From Climacteris rufus (Eukaryota > Chordata > Aves > Passeriformes > Climacteridae): a DNA stretch of 64,000 nucleotides. Shown here piece by piece: positions 39,601 through 51,800 of the stretch (positions are counted from its first letter, which is position 1; each line of letters starts with the position of its first letter). The notes below the pieces were generated by a model. The model had not been told where the DNA came from. It did no database searches and saw only the letters and a list, made by a program, of their open reading frames with translations. The position numbers and the translations under genes were made by a program. The stretch is taken from contig VZRZ01007881.1 in NCBI GenBank assembly GCA_013398175.1, positions 232,684-296,683 of the forward strand, read 5' to 3'.

Positions 39601-40055
39601 TCTTCAGAGGTCATGTATATAACTAATTATCTCTCTGGGGTTTTTTTTGTAGCCTGAGCTCAGTTTATGTAACACAAAATTCAGTCTTACATTTCTGGAG
39701 CAGAAGTGTGCCTAAAACCCCCCTTGTTACCAATATCAGTGCCCATGCTAAGGTATTGACTAGGTTAAGATTAGCTGAGTTTCAGTGCCTGAATCTCTCC
39801 TGCTTGCAGTTGAAATAAAGCTTTTGATGACAGATCATTCAAGGCAGAGTTAGATGAAGCTTATCCAGAACACTGTTTTAAACTATGTAGAACAATTTTC
39901 TACATTGCCTGAAAGCAGATTTTCAACCACCATTACCTTTCTGAAGGAATCTAACAAGTTCTTTTATGAGATACCATTAGTTTTCTACAGATCAGGTGGA
40001 CTTTGGAAGTCTATGCTTCCTGCATGGTTATTGACTTTTAATTTTATTTATTTTT
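33670..40055. other. AT-rich non-coding stretch
   Basis: Unique sequence with no supportable gene. The largest frame (37116-37526, plus) has an ordinary composition but no motif, and is mirrored by frames on the minus strand. A good acceptor (TTTCCTTCTGTTTCAG ending at about 34809) has no donor within exon range. An A8G7 run sits at 37121-37135, and T-rich runs occur near 38.21 and 38.74 kb. Confidence 0.4.
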
Positions 40056-40059
40056 CCTA

Positions 40060-40740
40060 GAGCCATCCACCAGCTGGTCTGGTTTTGGCTCACTGGCATG
40101 ACCCTCCTCTAGGAGCTGGAGGTGCAGGGCAAGACCTGTGCCTGTGGGGCTGCTGGGCTCTTGCTGTCCTCACTGCCTCTCCCAGCCCTCTGGCCATGCT
40201 TGGCTTTCACCTTTCCTCCCACAGCCCAGGGTGAGCTTTGGCAGAGTCAGGCCAGTGCAGGAAGGCAGATTTATGCAGCTTGTGAGGACTGGCTCTGCAC
40301 TGCCTTTCTCCTTTGCACCTCCTTGACCGGCACCAGGAGCATGAAGCAGAGCAACTGAATTCAAAGCATTTCAGCTGAAGATGCACCATTTTGCAGTATA
40401 GCATTTGTGAGGCTGGGGTTCCTCTGCTTGCTCTCTTTCTTGCCCTGCAGAGTGCAATAAAACCTGGGCACCGCCAGGGGATGTCTTTGGGAATAGCTTT
40501 TGCCTCAGGAAGCTCAAACCTGTGCTGCCACTTCTTTGCTCTGTGGTGGCAGCCTGTGCACAGGCTTATCTCTGTCAAAGCCCAGTCTCAGGGCTTCTCC
40601 TTTTCCCCCACCTCCCCAATGTGCTGTAAAGGTGGGGAGTCACACATTTGCTGCTCTCCCTTTACCCTGCACCATGGTCTTTACCCAGCACCATTGTGCT
40701 GTCTTCAGGAGCAACACAGCTGATTCTGGGCACCAGGTTA
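40060..40740. other. GC-richer, CpG-poor block without a recognised gene
   Basis: GC rises clearly relative to the flanks, yet CpG remains rare, which argues against a promoter island. Frames overlap on both strands (40391-40723 plus, 110 codons; 40207-40578 minus, 123 codons). Their translations are rich in Cys, Ser, His and Leu, have no domain I recognise, and do not show one dominant coding-like frame. The block may be an old inserted element or a decayed retrocopy. Confidence 0.3.
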
Positions 40741-41726
40741 GAGTTTGCTCATTCTAAGAGAAACTAAATTGATTTTAACTTGCTACAGAAACAGCAGTAA
40801 GTAATAAAAAATATATTAATTTATAAAGTGCCCCTTTCAAATTGACATTAATAATACAATAAAATTAATGAACAGAGGATTTTTTCCCCCATTGAATCTT
40901 CAGAAAACCTTTACATAAACACCGACAATGAGTGCTGTAGTTCAGCAAGGTGTGGGAGTTCTTGGATGTTATCTGAAGGGCTCTGTGTGTGGAAAGACAG
41001 TCTTGGATGTTCATCATACTTTCCTCTAGCTTTAATGTCTTGGAAGCTGTGTATTCAAAGTATAAGCAATGAAGGAGAATGGTTATAGAGAGGCTGGCAG
41101 GGATCATCCTTTTAGGTAATGTGAGCCATTTTCTAATATCATGAGAAAGGAGAGGAGTTAAATTCAGGAGGGGTGAGTGAGTTCTATACAGTTGGAGCTT
41201 TCACAGCAAAGGGTAAGATGGGTTCTGCTCTGAGAAATGATGGAAGGGTCCCTGTAGACAGATGGTGTCTTTTAATGATACAGGATGTGAACTGGAATTT
41301 GGATTATAGCCCACAAATTTAAGAAGAAATTAAAAAACAAACAATCCTAACCTATACTTTATTCCTTGATTCTGATCAGTACCCCCACAGCCACGCATCT
41401 CTGATGTCCCAGGATCTGTGCACATGGGATCATTTGAAAGCTTAGGCCCCACAGTCATTATATGGCAAACACAGAGCAGTGGCAGATGTGTTGTGATTGG
41501 TGTTGCTTATTTTATCCATGTACATTGTACTGTGTACAACTGTTTAAAGTCTATATTGAGATTTCTGGACCAAAGGCTTACTTTTGCTAGCATGGGGTTT
41601 GTATAAATTGCAGCACAATTGATTCTTTTTGTAGGTCTTGCTGTGTTGCCTGGTGGATTTCCTTTTAATAAAGCAAATGTCACCATAACCACAGAATGAT
41701 AGGAAATGCTAGCTGTGGCCAAGTTA

Positions 41727-41753
41727 TTTCACAATAAAGTTTTTATTGTGAAA
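41727..41753. repeat. Perfect 12-base hairpin
   Basis: TTTCACAATAAA and TTTATTGTGAAA are exact reverse complements with a three-base GTT loop, making this the longest perfect short hairpin I found. It lies between two A/T-rich stretches. The stem is too short for a microRNA precursor. It could be the remnant of a foldback transposon or a chance palindrome. The left arm contains AATAAA. Confidence 0.9.
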
Positions 41754-42165
41754 ATTATACTTCCTCTAAAATGAGCTCAATGCTTATTGCTTCCAAATAT
41801 AGAATTTAGAATAATGTATATGAAAAATATATTCTCAAGATATTATCAGTAATTAGGAAGTACAGAGAATACATATATTGGATTATGACTCAGTAAACTC
41901 TATCTGTTGAAGTCTGTCTTAGAAACATGCAATCTGGAAAGACACAAAAAGCAGCACAGACCGACACACCTTCAGTTCTTTTACAGCAGTAGAGGTCCAG
42001 GTTTCATGGAGTTAAAAAGCTTGCATGCAATTTTCCCTAGGAACCTGATCCAGTTAGTTCCTATTTGAACTTGAAATTTAGCATGTACTTTTCCTGAGTG
42101 ATGTCATGGAGTTCTTTAATTGCAATAAGACATATCTTTAGTCCCTTTTAAAATAAATTCAGTCA

Positions 42166-42215
42166 TTAATGGGGTGGGTAAGGTCTCTTCTAGCTCTGCC
42201 TAATGGCAATATGGA
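42166..42215 (+). mobile_element. Possible eroded CR1 3' end
   Basis: GGGGTGGGTAAGGTCTCTTC, followed by TAGCTCTGCC, resembles the CR1 tail order (GGTTGGACTAGATGATCT…AGGTCCCTTCCAGCCCTACC). No terminal ATTCTATGAT repeats survive, and only about 30 bases are comparable, so this is tentative. Confidence 0.25.
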
Positions 42216-44756
42216 ATTTCTAATGGATGAATGATCAGAATTTTGTTTTACATTCAATTTTAGAAATGCCACAAAGTTTATCAGAATAAATGTGAATATT
42301 TGCAGGGAAAGGAACTATTTTATTTTGACATGTTTGGAGAGTAGATAGCAGAAGACATATCTCTACTGTGATGGGGATCTGCAGGTCTGGAGTATAATGA
42401 TGGACTCAGAAGAACAGATAAATTCATATTTTGTGTGATGAAAGACTAAGCAAAAATGTTAGGAAAAATCACCACTGGGCCAAATCTTTGTGCTGCCATT
42501 GTTTCATCATCCAATAACAAACATGTACTCTTGGAAGAAATTGTCTTCACTATGATTTTTGTTTGTTTGTTTTAAAAAGTCAACAGGACTAATCCCTGGG
42601 AATTAGAGAGGCCAGTCAGTGGGAGGTCAGACTGGAAAGCAGAAGTGCAAAGCTGTAACTTGTCTAACAAGAGATGAAATTATGTCCATATGTTTCTCTA
42701 ATAAGCAATTTGCATTAATCACTTTCTGGTAGCCTCACCAGTGTATGTCCATGGAGGGATGGGCTTTCCCAAGCATTGATTGCCATTGTACATATGAGCT
42801 ACTTTCAACATATTTTCTGATCCTATTCAGTATGTACATAGAAAGGTTTGCAAGAGGAATACTGTATAACCAGATTTTAATAAAAATATCAAAATGTTTC
42901 AGCACCATCTCTGTCTTTATTACTGACACAGTAATGGAAAAGAGGCATTCACAATAATTAACAAAGCAATCAATTCCAGTGTTAAGCATATTTTCTGCAA
43001 AGAAAAAGAAACTGTTCTGTTCACACACCATGGATTCTTTGCTTGACAAATAAGCTTTTTGTTTTCTTGCTTCTTTGTGTAGTCTAGTCATTAGGGCCCA
43101 TTTAAGAAAGTCTGGAAACTCATACTGAATTTACAATATGACTATATGAAATCAATAATGTATCAATAAACAACATTTATTACATGTAAGCAAGCTATGA
43201 ACAATATTGATAGGGATAACCAAGTTCTACCTTTCTGTACTGGAATCTGTATCTGCAATTCATTTTAAGAATGAGCCCCATTTAAAAAAAAATTTAAAAT
43301 TGTGTTCTCATATCTACCAAGAGGGGAGCATTGTGCTGCAGGTTTAGCACTTTGATATGTAATGTGTTATGGCAAGTGTCCTTGTAGGCTACAGCTCCTA
43401 ACCCTCCCCTGGATGTAGTGGAGCTGCATCCTTCAAACCATGCAGGTTACTTTTACTTCAACACTGGGAATTAAACTGGCACTAGGGTAGCTGTGTGGGC
43501 ATGTGGAGTCAAGCTAAGCAGCACAGTGTGAGCGTCTGAGCCAAGGCCATGGGGGCCTCTGAAAGCTGTAAAGGAGCTTCCAAACTCTGTGGGGTCCTGT
43601 ACACAGTATATCCTGCAGTATGATATCTTTACAGCATCATGCATGTCCTTAAATATTGTTTTAATTAAATATGATTGTTTTGATACTTTCTCTTTGATTA
43701 AACTTATTTGTCTCATTGCTGCAGTTATACCTTTTTAAAAGCAGACTCAGTAACTAAATTAAACAAATGGAGAAACAGTTTGGTTATATAAGTATCTTAC
43801 CTCTGAGCCCAGGGCGGTTCTTCTCAGTATGTTAAGTTTAAAAATATTTCTAATCCTAACTCTGTAGAAGGTGCTCACAAGGGACAAATAGCTTAATATT
43901 GACATAGCCTTAAATATACTGAAAATACATAAATCAGGATAATGAGATTCATAAATATGTTAATATTAATGGAAAAACCTTTTGGGAAATGTAGTGTAAA
44001 ATCAAAGAAAAATATAAACTTGAGATGTAAGCAATGATTCTAGTTAAATGAATAAAAAAATTGGATATTTTGTTCCTCAAGTCAGAAAAAGACATTACAT
44101 CCTTTTGAAATTGTGCTTATGTCTTTAATACTATCATAAACAGACCACAAAACATATTAGGGAAAAAAACCCGAAAGGTATCTCTAAAAGCCTGATAATA
44201 AATTAAAACACTGGAATGATTTGTTTTTCGCATCATGGAAGGAGGAAAGCACCATGAAGCCTTTCTTTCAAAAATTCTCTCTAGAATCGATCGACTAATT
44301 CTACACTGAATTTCAAGGCTATAAAACTTTATTAGCAAGAAGAATATGTATATTGTTATTCATTTGTTCACACTGCAATGGTTAAGGTCCTGTCAGCATT
44401 TCCATTATAAACCCCTGTAATTTCACAGGAAACTCCAACACACATGAAAATACATTCAGGCTGTATTTGACAAAAGGGCTGCTCTAACAAGATTATCAAA
44501 ATCAATTCTGTATAGATGTTTTATAGGTTGAAAAGAAGTGAACTGTCATGTCCTTAGAGGTACATACACTCTCATACCTACTGCAAAGTATTACCAATGT
44601 CAGCAACTGCCAAAGCAGTGCTCTTTATCTCCCTCTTTCCTGGCTGATTCCCACTGCCCATCTAGTGTTGCCCAAAGAAGTCCATAATGTCTGTCCAGCT
44701 TCCAGTTAGTGTGCCATCTTTGACTTCTCTGGATTGTTTTCCTTTGTTGGGCTGCT

Positions 44757-45158
44757 GTGATTTTTGTGTTGAAAGTTCTTCTATGGAACTTTGGGGCTGT
44801 CCAGGGCATAGGTACAGATTCTATGTGCAAAGATCCTGAGTTGTGTGGAAGCACTGAGCTTTTCCAGAAGGCTCCGAAGGCAGCTGCACTGTCTATGGAT
44901 GAGGGCCTAGTTCTGCCCCAGGTCAGGGAGCTGAGGGTGATGCACAGATCCGCTGAGCTTAAAGCCCAAAGGGGCGCTGGGGTAGCCCAGCCTGATGTCC
45001 CCATTGTAGGGGTCCTGGGGCTGAACCCCATCTTAAACCCTACACTGAAACTCAGCAACTGCACTGATGTGGGGCAGCATCTGCACAGTCCCTTCCTCAA
45101 GCAGTTTGCTCCTATGAGTAATCACATCCACTGCAAAAAGCTGAATTTTGTGTCATAA
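44757..45158 (+). pseudogene. Isolated GC-rich open frame, possible exon or decayed retrocopy
   Basis: The plus-strand frame is open for 133 codons. In its central part (about 44805-45030) codons show a strong G/A bias at the first position and GC-rich third positions, as real vertebrate coding sequence does. Readable pieces include DPELCGSTELFQKAPKAAAL and DEGLVLPQVRELRVMHRSAE, which I cannot assign to a family. The 166-codon minus-strand frame (44600-45100) overlaps it with third positions aligned, which is the usual shadow of a real sense frame. Local GC is far above the flanks. Upstream, CTGTCCAG before GGCATAGG could be a weak acceptor. No good donor follows, so an intronless retrocopy or old element is more likely than a normal exon. 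The listed start has no strong initiation context. Confidence 0.3.
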
Positions 45159-46084
45159 GATCAATACATTTTGATACAGCAAGAAATGTTTTACTGCTAA
45201 TGATTTAAACAGACGCTTTTGTACTTGTGTCTAAGGCAGGATATAAGTCATGAGTGATCAGAAAGACTTTGTTAGCAAAGTAAACTTTGGCTGTTAGAAC
45301 TAACACACGTGCTTTAAGCATAGTCAGTGAAGGGGCATCATACCTTTAGGGTATCACACAAACCAAAGTTCTGCACTGATCACTGGTAAACTGTGCTTGC
45401 TAGGGTGAGAAACAAGATGGTTCAGAAGTTTTATGTTTTCTAATGATGTAAAATCTTCAGTGAATATCTCAAAAATCTGATTAAGATTTGCAGGAAATCA
45501 TGGGGTTTTTTGAGCAGTGATAAAGTTGAAGGTGTTTGTAAAAGTTTTCAGATTCTCCCCTGCTTAGCTTAGCTGTCTGCTGTATAACAGTGGAAGTCAG
45601 ACTGTAAAATACTGTTTACTCCATTTCTTTAAAGTTCCTGCAAAGATTGTTCCCATTCATGTGAAGCAGACTACTGTACATCAGCAGTGTTTTCAAATCT
45701 CAAATCAATATCCTGAATGTTTCCAGAGAAATTAATTAGTCTCACTGAGGAGTTACTTTGCTAGGTTGGAAAAAGCCCCCTTTGCTCCTGTCGGTATTGA
45801 CTACATAGTCAACTGGATAGACACAATGTTTACCCTTCTAAGAGGTCAATTTAGCTGCTCCAGGCAATACAGTAAATTTAAGAACATACTTTTCTGCTGT
45901 TTGGTTTATAAGCGTTGACCACACACAGACTTTTGGTTGAGTAAAATTGTTTCAGGCTATTGTCTCACTACCCATTTTTATGAATACCTACCCTTGATTC
46001 TAATATGATTCTTCAATGAGTCATTTAAGACTCATCCCCATTGGGATGGTCACTTCCCTAACAGCAGTGTATATAAAAAAATCT

Positions 46085-46110
46085 CTGTTGATTTCAAGGG
46101 AAGCAGATAG
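46085..46110 (+). repeat. Possible fourth copy of the ancient amniote repeat core
   Basis: TGTTGATTTCAAGGGAAGCAGAT resembles the TTGACTTCAATGGGAGCAGGAT variant of the amniote repeat core. Only about 25 bases align, so this is the weakest member of the set. Confidence 0.2.
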
Positions 46111-48154
46111 AATTCATAAAAAGGAAGTCTTATGATTCAATAAGAGATTTAAATACTGAAATTATGAAATCTTACAATGTGCATTAGGAAATAATTTTTG
46201 ACAACAAAACACAAACTCATTAATATAATCTGCATACTTTATCACAACACTACTCACATATTTAGTGTATTTTGCAGTATAAGAGGGAAGTAATATTTGT
46301 CAGGGAGTCAGAGCTGCCCTTCACATTTTTCCATAAGGTATTTCTTCAGGAATGTGCCACCTTTGCCATGTAAGTTATAGATGTCAGTTTTTAAAATGAC
46401 ATGAAAATTATAATTGAAAGCTGTTTACACTTACATGGAGAAATTGATGACTTCATTAGTGGACTTTGTCCTAGTGTTGCAGTGCTTGCAGAGCTGCAGG
46501 CCTCCCATCCCTCATTCCCAAGTAAAAAGTTTGGAAACTGGGAAATTTCATGTTGGTATTTCCTAATGAAAGGGTTCTATTTTATTTAATTTGTTTTCCA
46601 TTTTCCATTACCGAACATTTTCCTGAAAAAAAACACAGCAAACCCCATAAACAAAAAATCCCAGCAGCTTAAGTGGCCTGAAAATGTTAAGGGTGTTTGT
46701 TGGGCTGCCTTGCACTGGCTTTTAACCATTAGTCTTAAGGTCTCCAGTTTATAATGTTAGCATGTCATCAGGAAATTAAACCAGTAGTCAAATTCTCTCC
46801 TTATCTAAAATGTCTTAGCTCAGTGGAGTTTACTTCCCAAGAGATAATGTGAACTGTAGGACCACGGAACCCTTTGTTTCAGCAAATTTCAGTGTTTTGT
46901 ATGTCTCAAGAGACAGTGAGACTTTCCTTTAGCTTACTGTCTCAGACACATTTTGACCATATAGGAGGTGTGGATTGAGGGTCCCTTGAGCAGAAGAGGA
47001 ATTCAAACACACTGTTTTCTGTAGAGAAGTACGCTCACCTCTGGGGTCTTGCTGGCCAGTGAGGGACTTGCTGTCTTTTCACTTTTCAAATTTATTTTAG
47101 TCCTCAGTTATTTTGAGATGAAACTGTAACTTTGAAAATAACTGAATAGGTTTTTGCTGGAAACAATGTTTGATGAATACTTTATTTGCTGAAAAATTCC
47201 TCAATTCTGTGTGGTTTAAGTAAATTCTCTCTGGAGAGTTTATCAGATCATTTTATAGTACATAAAATAAAGTTAGAAACCCAGAAAGTGTTCTGCAGTC
47301 AGCTTCCTGCATGTCTGTTAAGAGTGGGAAGCCCTGTTGAGTTTTCCTTCCTATGACAGCTTGCCCATAACCCTTTAATCAGTTTTCCATAGCTGAAAAG
47401 TGTTGTTGGCTTTGTTTAATACGGAGAACTGCAAGTCTGTGTTTTCTTCTTGGTATACCCAAGATGAATCATGGTTTATAAACATCCTGTTGGTATTGAT
47501 GGAATAACTGGGGACTTAATAAGACTTTGATCTTTTCAAGTAACTCACATATAAGGCACAATGTCGGTACTCTTCAAAGTACTAACATAAAAAACCCAAA
47601 ACCCCCTCACACAGGAAAAAAACCCCCTCCTTGAGTGTAGGATGTACACTGAAGTACTATTTCATGTGCAGTGTTTCTGAGAATATATCTTTAAAAGAAC
47701 CCTGACATATTTTGAAGTTCCAGAATAAAACTCCAAAATAAATTAAATAAAATTTCCCTGATCCAAGGAATACGACTGATTTGATTACTTTCTGGTATTT
47801 TACAAGAATCGATTCAGCAATGTCGTGCGAGAGCTATGAGAAGGGTGGGTTTTTCTGAAATACAGATTTTTTATAATTATTTTTCTTAGTTTTCTTCTGC
47901 TATTTTTAAAAAAATCCCTATAGATGCAATGGCTGATATCTGTTATAGAGATGGATATCTATATGGTTATGTACATGGTAATATAATTCTAATTTAGCAA
48001 AGCCCTCTTTCTTCTCGTGTCTAAGGATGGCAAACAGTGCTTCATGTCAAAATAGAGTTTTAAAACGGCATAATTTATGATGCAAGTATTCTGAAAATAA
48101 ACCATTTGTGAACCAGTCAACAGTTAGGAAACAGTTTTTAGAAACATCTTTTAC

Positions 48155-48200
48155 AAGGGGGGGTTTTTTTGGTTTTTTTTGGTTTTTTTTTTTTTTTTTT
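48155..48200. repeat. Compound G/T homopolymer tract
   Basis: A run of seven G is followed by T blocks separated by GG pairs and ending in about eighteen T. On the minus strand this is A-rich with CC interruptions. The tract is strongly prone to slippage and its exact length here may be unreliable. It could be the A-tail of a retroposed copy in minus orientation, but no element body is recognisable beside it. Confidence 0.9.
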
Positions 48201-48462
48201 GCAAACTTGCCAGTCCTTTAAAGATGACCCTGTGAAGTACAATAGATGGCACAAACAGTGAGAGACAAGTTTCAGATTGCTTTTGAATAACATCTAAAGC
48301 TTCTTGGTGGCCCCTTTGATGTGAGCTCAAGGGGACTGACCACCTGTGTTGCTTTGTGCAGTGATGATTTGTTAATCAGGAAAACAAGAAATACAATATG
48401 GCCTCAAGTAAACCTTTCAGTAATCATAGATTAAATTTAGGGTGTTTTATTCATGATCTTTA

Positions 48463-48488
48463 TATCATTCTTTATGTCATTCTTTATA
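48463..48488. repeat. Tandem duplication, 12-base unit
   Basis: TCATTCTTTAT occurs twice at a 12-base spacing, preceded by a partial ATCTTTAT. It is a simple two-copy repeat. A second small tandem (TTAGGTTTG then TTAAGGTTTG) lies nearby at about 48614-48636. Confidence 0.7.
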
Positions 48489-48789
48489 CCAAAGAAATAA
48501 TTTTATCAACACTATTAACTACTTAATTCAACGGTTTTTCATCCAGACTTCCAAGTGTTTTCACTTTAAAAAATATTTTCCATATACCTCCTCGATTAAA
48601 CTAACTAAACCAGGTTAGGTTTGTTAAGGTTTGTTACCAGTTCCTTTTTACAGCTTTACAGATGTGGAGTTCACTCAGGGGTTTTTCACTCACAAGTCAT
48701 TAGAGATTACTGAATATCTTTCTGAAGTAACCACTACTGTAGCAAAATCTCCTGTGGCCTGATTTGTTCCCTAAGAATAAACAAAAGAG

Positions 48790-48850
48790 ATAACCATTAT
48801 TATTATTTTACAGACATTTAGAAAGATGAAGTAATCTAATACTATAGGAT
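48790..48850 (-). repeat. MIR-like CORE-SINE relic
   Basis: ATTATTATTATTTTACAGAC, followed by TTTAGAAAGATGAAGTAATC, matches the order of the reverse complement of the MIR 3' part (ATTATTATCCCCATTTTACAGATGAGG…GAGGTTAAGTAACTTG). Divergence is high. The same family is suspected near 22.7 kb. Confidence 0.35.
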
Positions 48851-51800
48851 AATAAATGCTGATGTCCACACTCATACTTGTTTCCGTGGATTTCAATACT
48901 TATCAATGAGGCAATGACAGATACTTTTCAATTTTTATATTGGCTGTAAATCAACCATGCTGCAGTCATCTGAAGTGGCAGTAAATATCGCTCTTTATAA
49001 TTTCCTGAACATAAAAATTATATCTATTTCTTCAACTAGGAAGTTAATGTCAAGGAGGATATATCGAAACTTGAATTTCAGTAATAAAGTGCTGGACTGG
49101 GGAGCATCCTAGTATTTAAGATATTTGCCAGTAATTTTCAGAGAGGAATTGCAAAAGGAAAAGTGAGGGTTTATTATAGATGAACCCACAGAATACTGTC
49201 TTCTAGATTGTGTATTGCTCTTTCTCTATGGAGAATTCCAAACAATCAGTAATGTAGGTTTTCTTCAACAATGACATCTTAGCGTAATTGTCATATTTTT
49301 TCTAAAACACATATCTGAAAGAAAACTCACCATACATGTTTAGGTATATCTACAATGAGAGACAAAGTTGCTAGAGAGTTCTTAAACTGCAGATAGTCGG
49401 GTGAAGAGCTGAGTGATGGAGAAATGCCAGTTTAGTTCAGGTGAGGATGCAGAGTTCGGTTCAAGTGTGTAACACTGATATAAAGGTGTTTTAAGTCCAC
49501 AAAGGTACACTGATTTGGGTATTAGGGGGAAAGTATTAGTGTCCTCTGGACTTGTTTCACAGATTACTAAGCCCAAACAGTGAATTTAAGTTTAAAATCT
49601 CTTACAGACTTTCCTCATTCTTCAGAACTTGAACTCAAATCTATCTTTTAGGATGTAGGCCATTAAGTGACATGAGCAAGAGGCTCATTTCTGTGGCATG
49701 CTGAACATCTGATGAAAGAGAAATGTCCTAAAAATTCCTCCAACTTTTGAGCCATCACTTCATGGGCTGGGAGAAGCTGAGAAGCTGGGCCTGCTGCTGT
49801 CCTCGGCTGGTTAGCCCCATAGCTCTCAGTTCATGTCCAGAGCACATTTAGCCCACACCTGGGAGTGCACATCCTGGCTCCTTTCAATCCAGAGCCTGGA
49901 TCATAGGCTTAGCATTCAGAAACACAGGCATGGGCAAAGGTGGGATGACATGCCTATCAAAGCTGCGTGTTTGGGTAAATGAGTTGGTTAGTTACAGAGT
50001 GGCAACTGCTTAAGAGGTGGAGTAGAATAAAATGACATAAGCACAAAAGGAGAAGTATAATTAAATTGCCTGGGCAAAGTTCTCTTACTACTTTGTGATT
50101 CAAGTTTTATTTGTAGGGTTTATTTTCTTTCATAGCATGTCTTTGTTATACAATGCCATGTTAAAGGTCTTCCTACTGTCATCCAGATAAAAGTGTTTCT
50201 ACCTTAATGCTCCTGCAAGCTCACAAATTCCACTTAGGATTTATTTACTTCTGTGTAGTATTTTTAATGCATGTCTTCTTTTCAAGTGAAGTGTTGCCTT
50301 TTTTGCCTTTAAATCCACCATTGGGATTAATTTGGTTATTTACTTTCAATAATGGAAATAAGTCAAAGGGGAAATGCTTTTCACACTGTGCAGGCACCAT
50401 GTTCTTCTGGAATGAGCATTCTTTTCCTTTGTTTTTGAAACAATCTTTTGATTTCCCTTTCATGACGTTTAGGAGAAAAGGAAACTGCTGTTGAACACGG
50501 GATGCCTGGGATTTCTGTTTTACATTAGACTTTTTTAAATATTTGAACTCTGCTTTGTGACGGAACAAATTAGAGCTGAAACTGCAGGGCGGGTAAGGAG
50601 TTTCAAGGTTTCCTTATTTGATTTTCAGGGGTCTATATTTACCCTACTCCATTTTATATTGTGAAGTACCCTTTCTGCTCATTCTAAACAGTCTTTTTAT
50701 TGGTAGCAGGCTTCTAAACTAATAGGTACCTGCACAGCAACTGCCAATCTTCTCTATTGCTATGTTTAAACAAAACCAACCAAACAACAAAACCCCAACA
50801 AAAATAGCAGATTTCTTCTGCTGTGTACTTTGACAGACAGATGAAAACTTCTTTCATGCACTGTTTCATTTTTGTTTATTCCCTCTTCCTATCTCAAAGC
50901 ACCATTTTTTTGCAGCTTGATTTCAGTTTTAAGAAAACCTAAAACCTTAAACCAGTGTATTTTCCCTTCCTTAGTAAGAAGCTGGTGAATCATAGACCTG
51001 CATGTTCCCATTTTGTTCAGTGGGACACATGCAGTGCTGGCATTGCAAACCAGTGCCTTCCCTGAGTCCCAGGAAGGCTCCGTCTAGAAACCGGCACTCA
51101 GGACAGACAAGGGAATGTATAATCTCCTTGCTTTTGTATTGGGTGTATTTGCTGTATGACAGAAATCTGAGAGAGATTCACTTGTTCAATAAAAAGGCAA
51201 GTGAGATGAAACTCATTTCCTAACATATTTTATCTATGCCAGCAGTTTGGTAGTTCTTATATACAGTAAGCAATAAAACTAGTTAAAAGATCATTAAATA
51301 ACTCCCATGAAGTTATAACAACGCAATAAAAAATCTAACCAACACACAGCACCTTGTATCATGGAGCCCTTTAATCAGTCTTTTCCTGGGCTGTGTTCAG
51401 ACTGGTGACCATAAATCTATCAGCTATCCAACCTCCAGCACTGCATTTCCTCTTTTGCTCTGAGTTCCTGGGCCACCACAGAAGAAGAGCCGAAATCTTG
51501 CTATAGTCACTGTGGTGTGCCAAGCAGCTGTTCAAAGCTAGAGAAAATGCTTTGAACAAGGCAGAGAGAAGTTCTGATTTTAAACTTCCATATTAAAGTG
51601 GTAATGAAATGTATTTTTGTACATAGCTTTGAAAATCCCCACTGTGGAATCATGTGCTATCAAGGGTCATTTTAATAACATTGATTGTTAAAAGACACAG
51701 CTCCCAGTGTAAAAGCAGAACTCATTAGAATTCAGGATAGAGCTGATTACAGAGGAATGTGCAAAACTGAATATTAAGAAGATTAAGAAGAGCTGGATAT

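Larger units (their letters stand above)
40745..44750. other. AT-rich non-coding stretch
   Basis: Unique AT-rich sequence with a hairpin and one possible CR1 tail listed separately. The longest frame (42735-43091, minus, 118 codons) is hydrophobic at random and has no motif. A minus-strand donor (CAGAG then GTAAGA, at about 43800) lacks a good upstream acceptor. Confidence 0.4.

Noticed and set aside
44600..45100. The longest frame in the window, 166 codons on the minus strand
   Set aside because: Its third codon positions align with those of the plus-strand frame, and first-position G bias favours the plus strand, so it is best read as an antisense shadow.
45755..45785. TAGGTTGGAAAAAGCCCCC resembling an inverted CR1 tail
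   Set aside because: Only about 15 bases match and the following GATCAT…TCCAACC block is absent.
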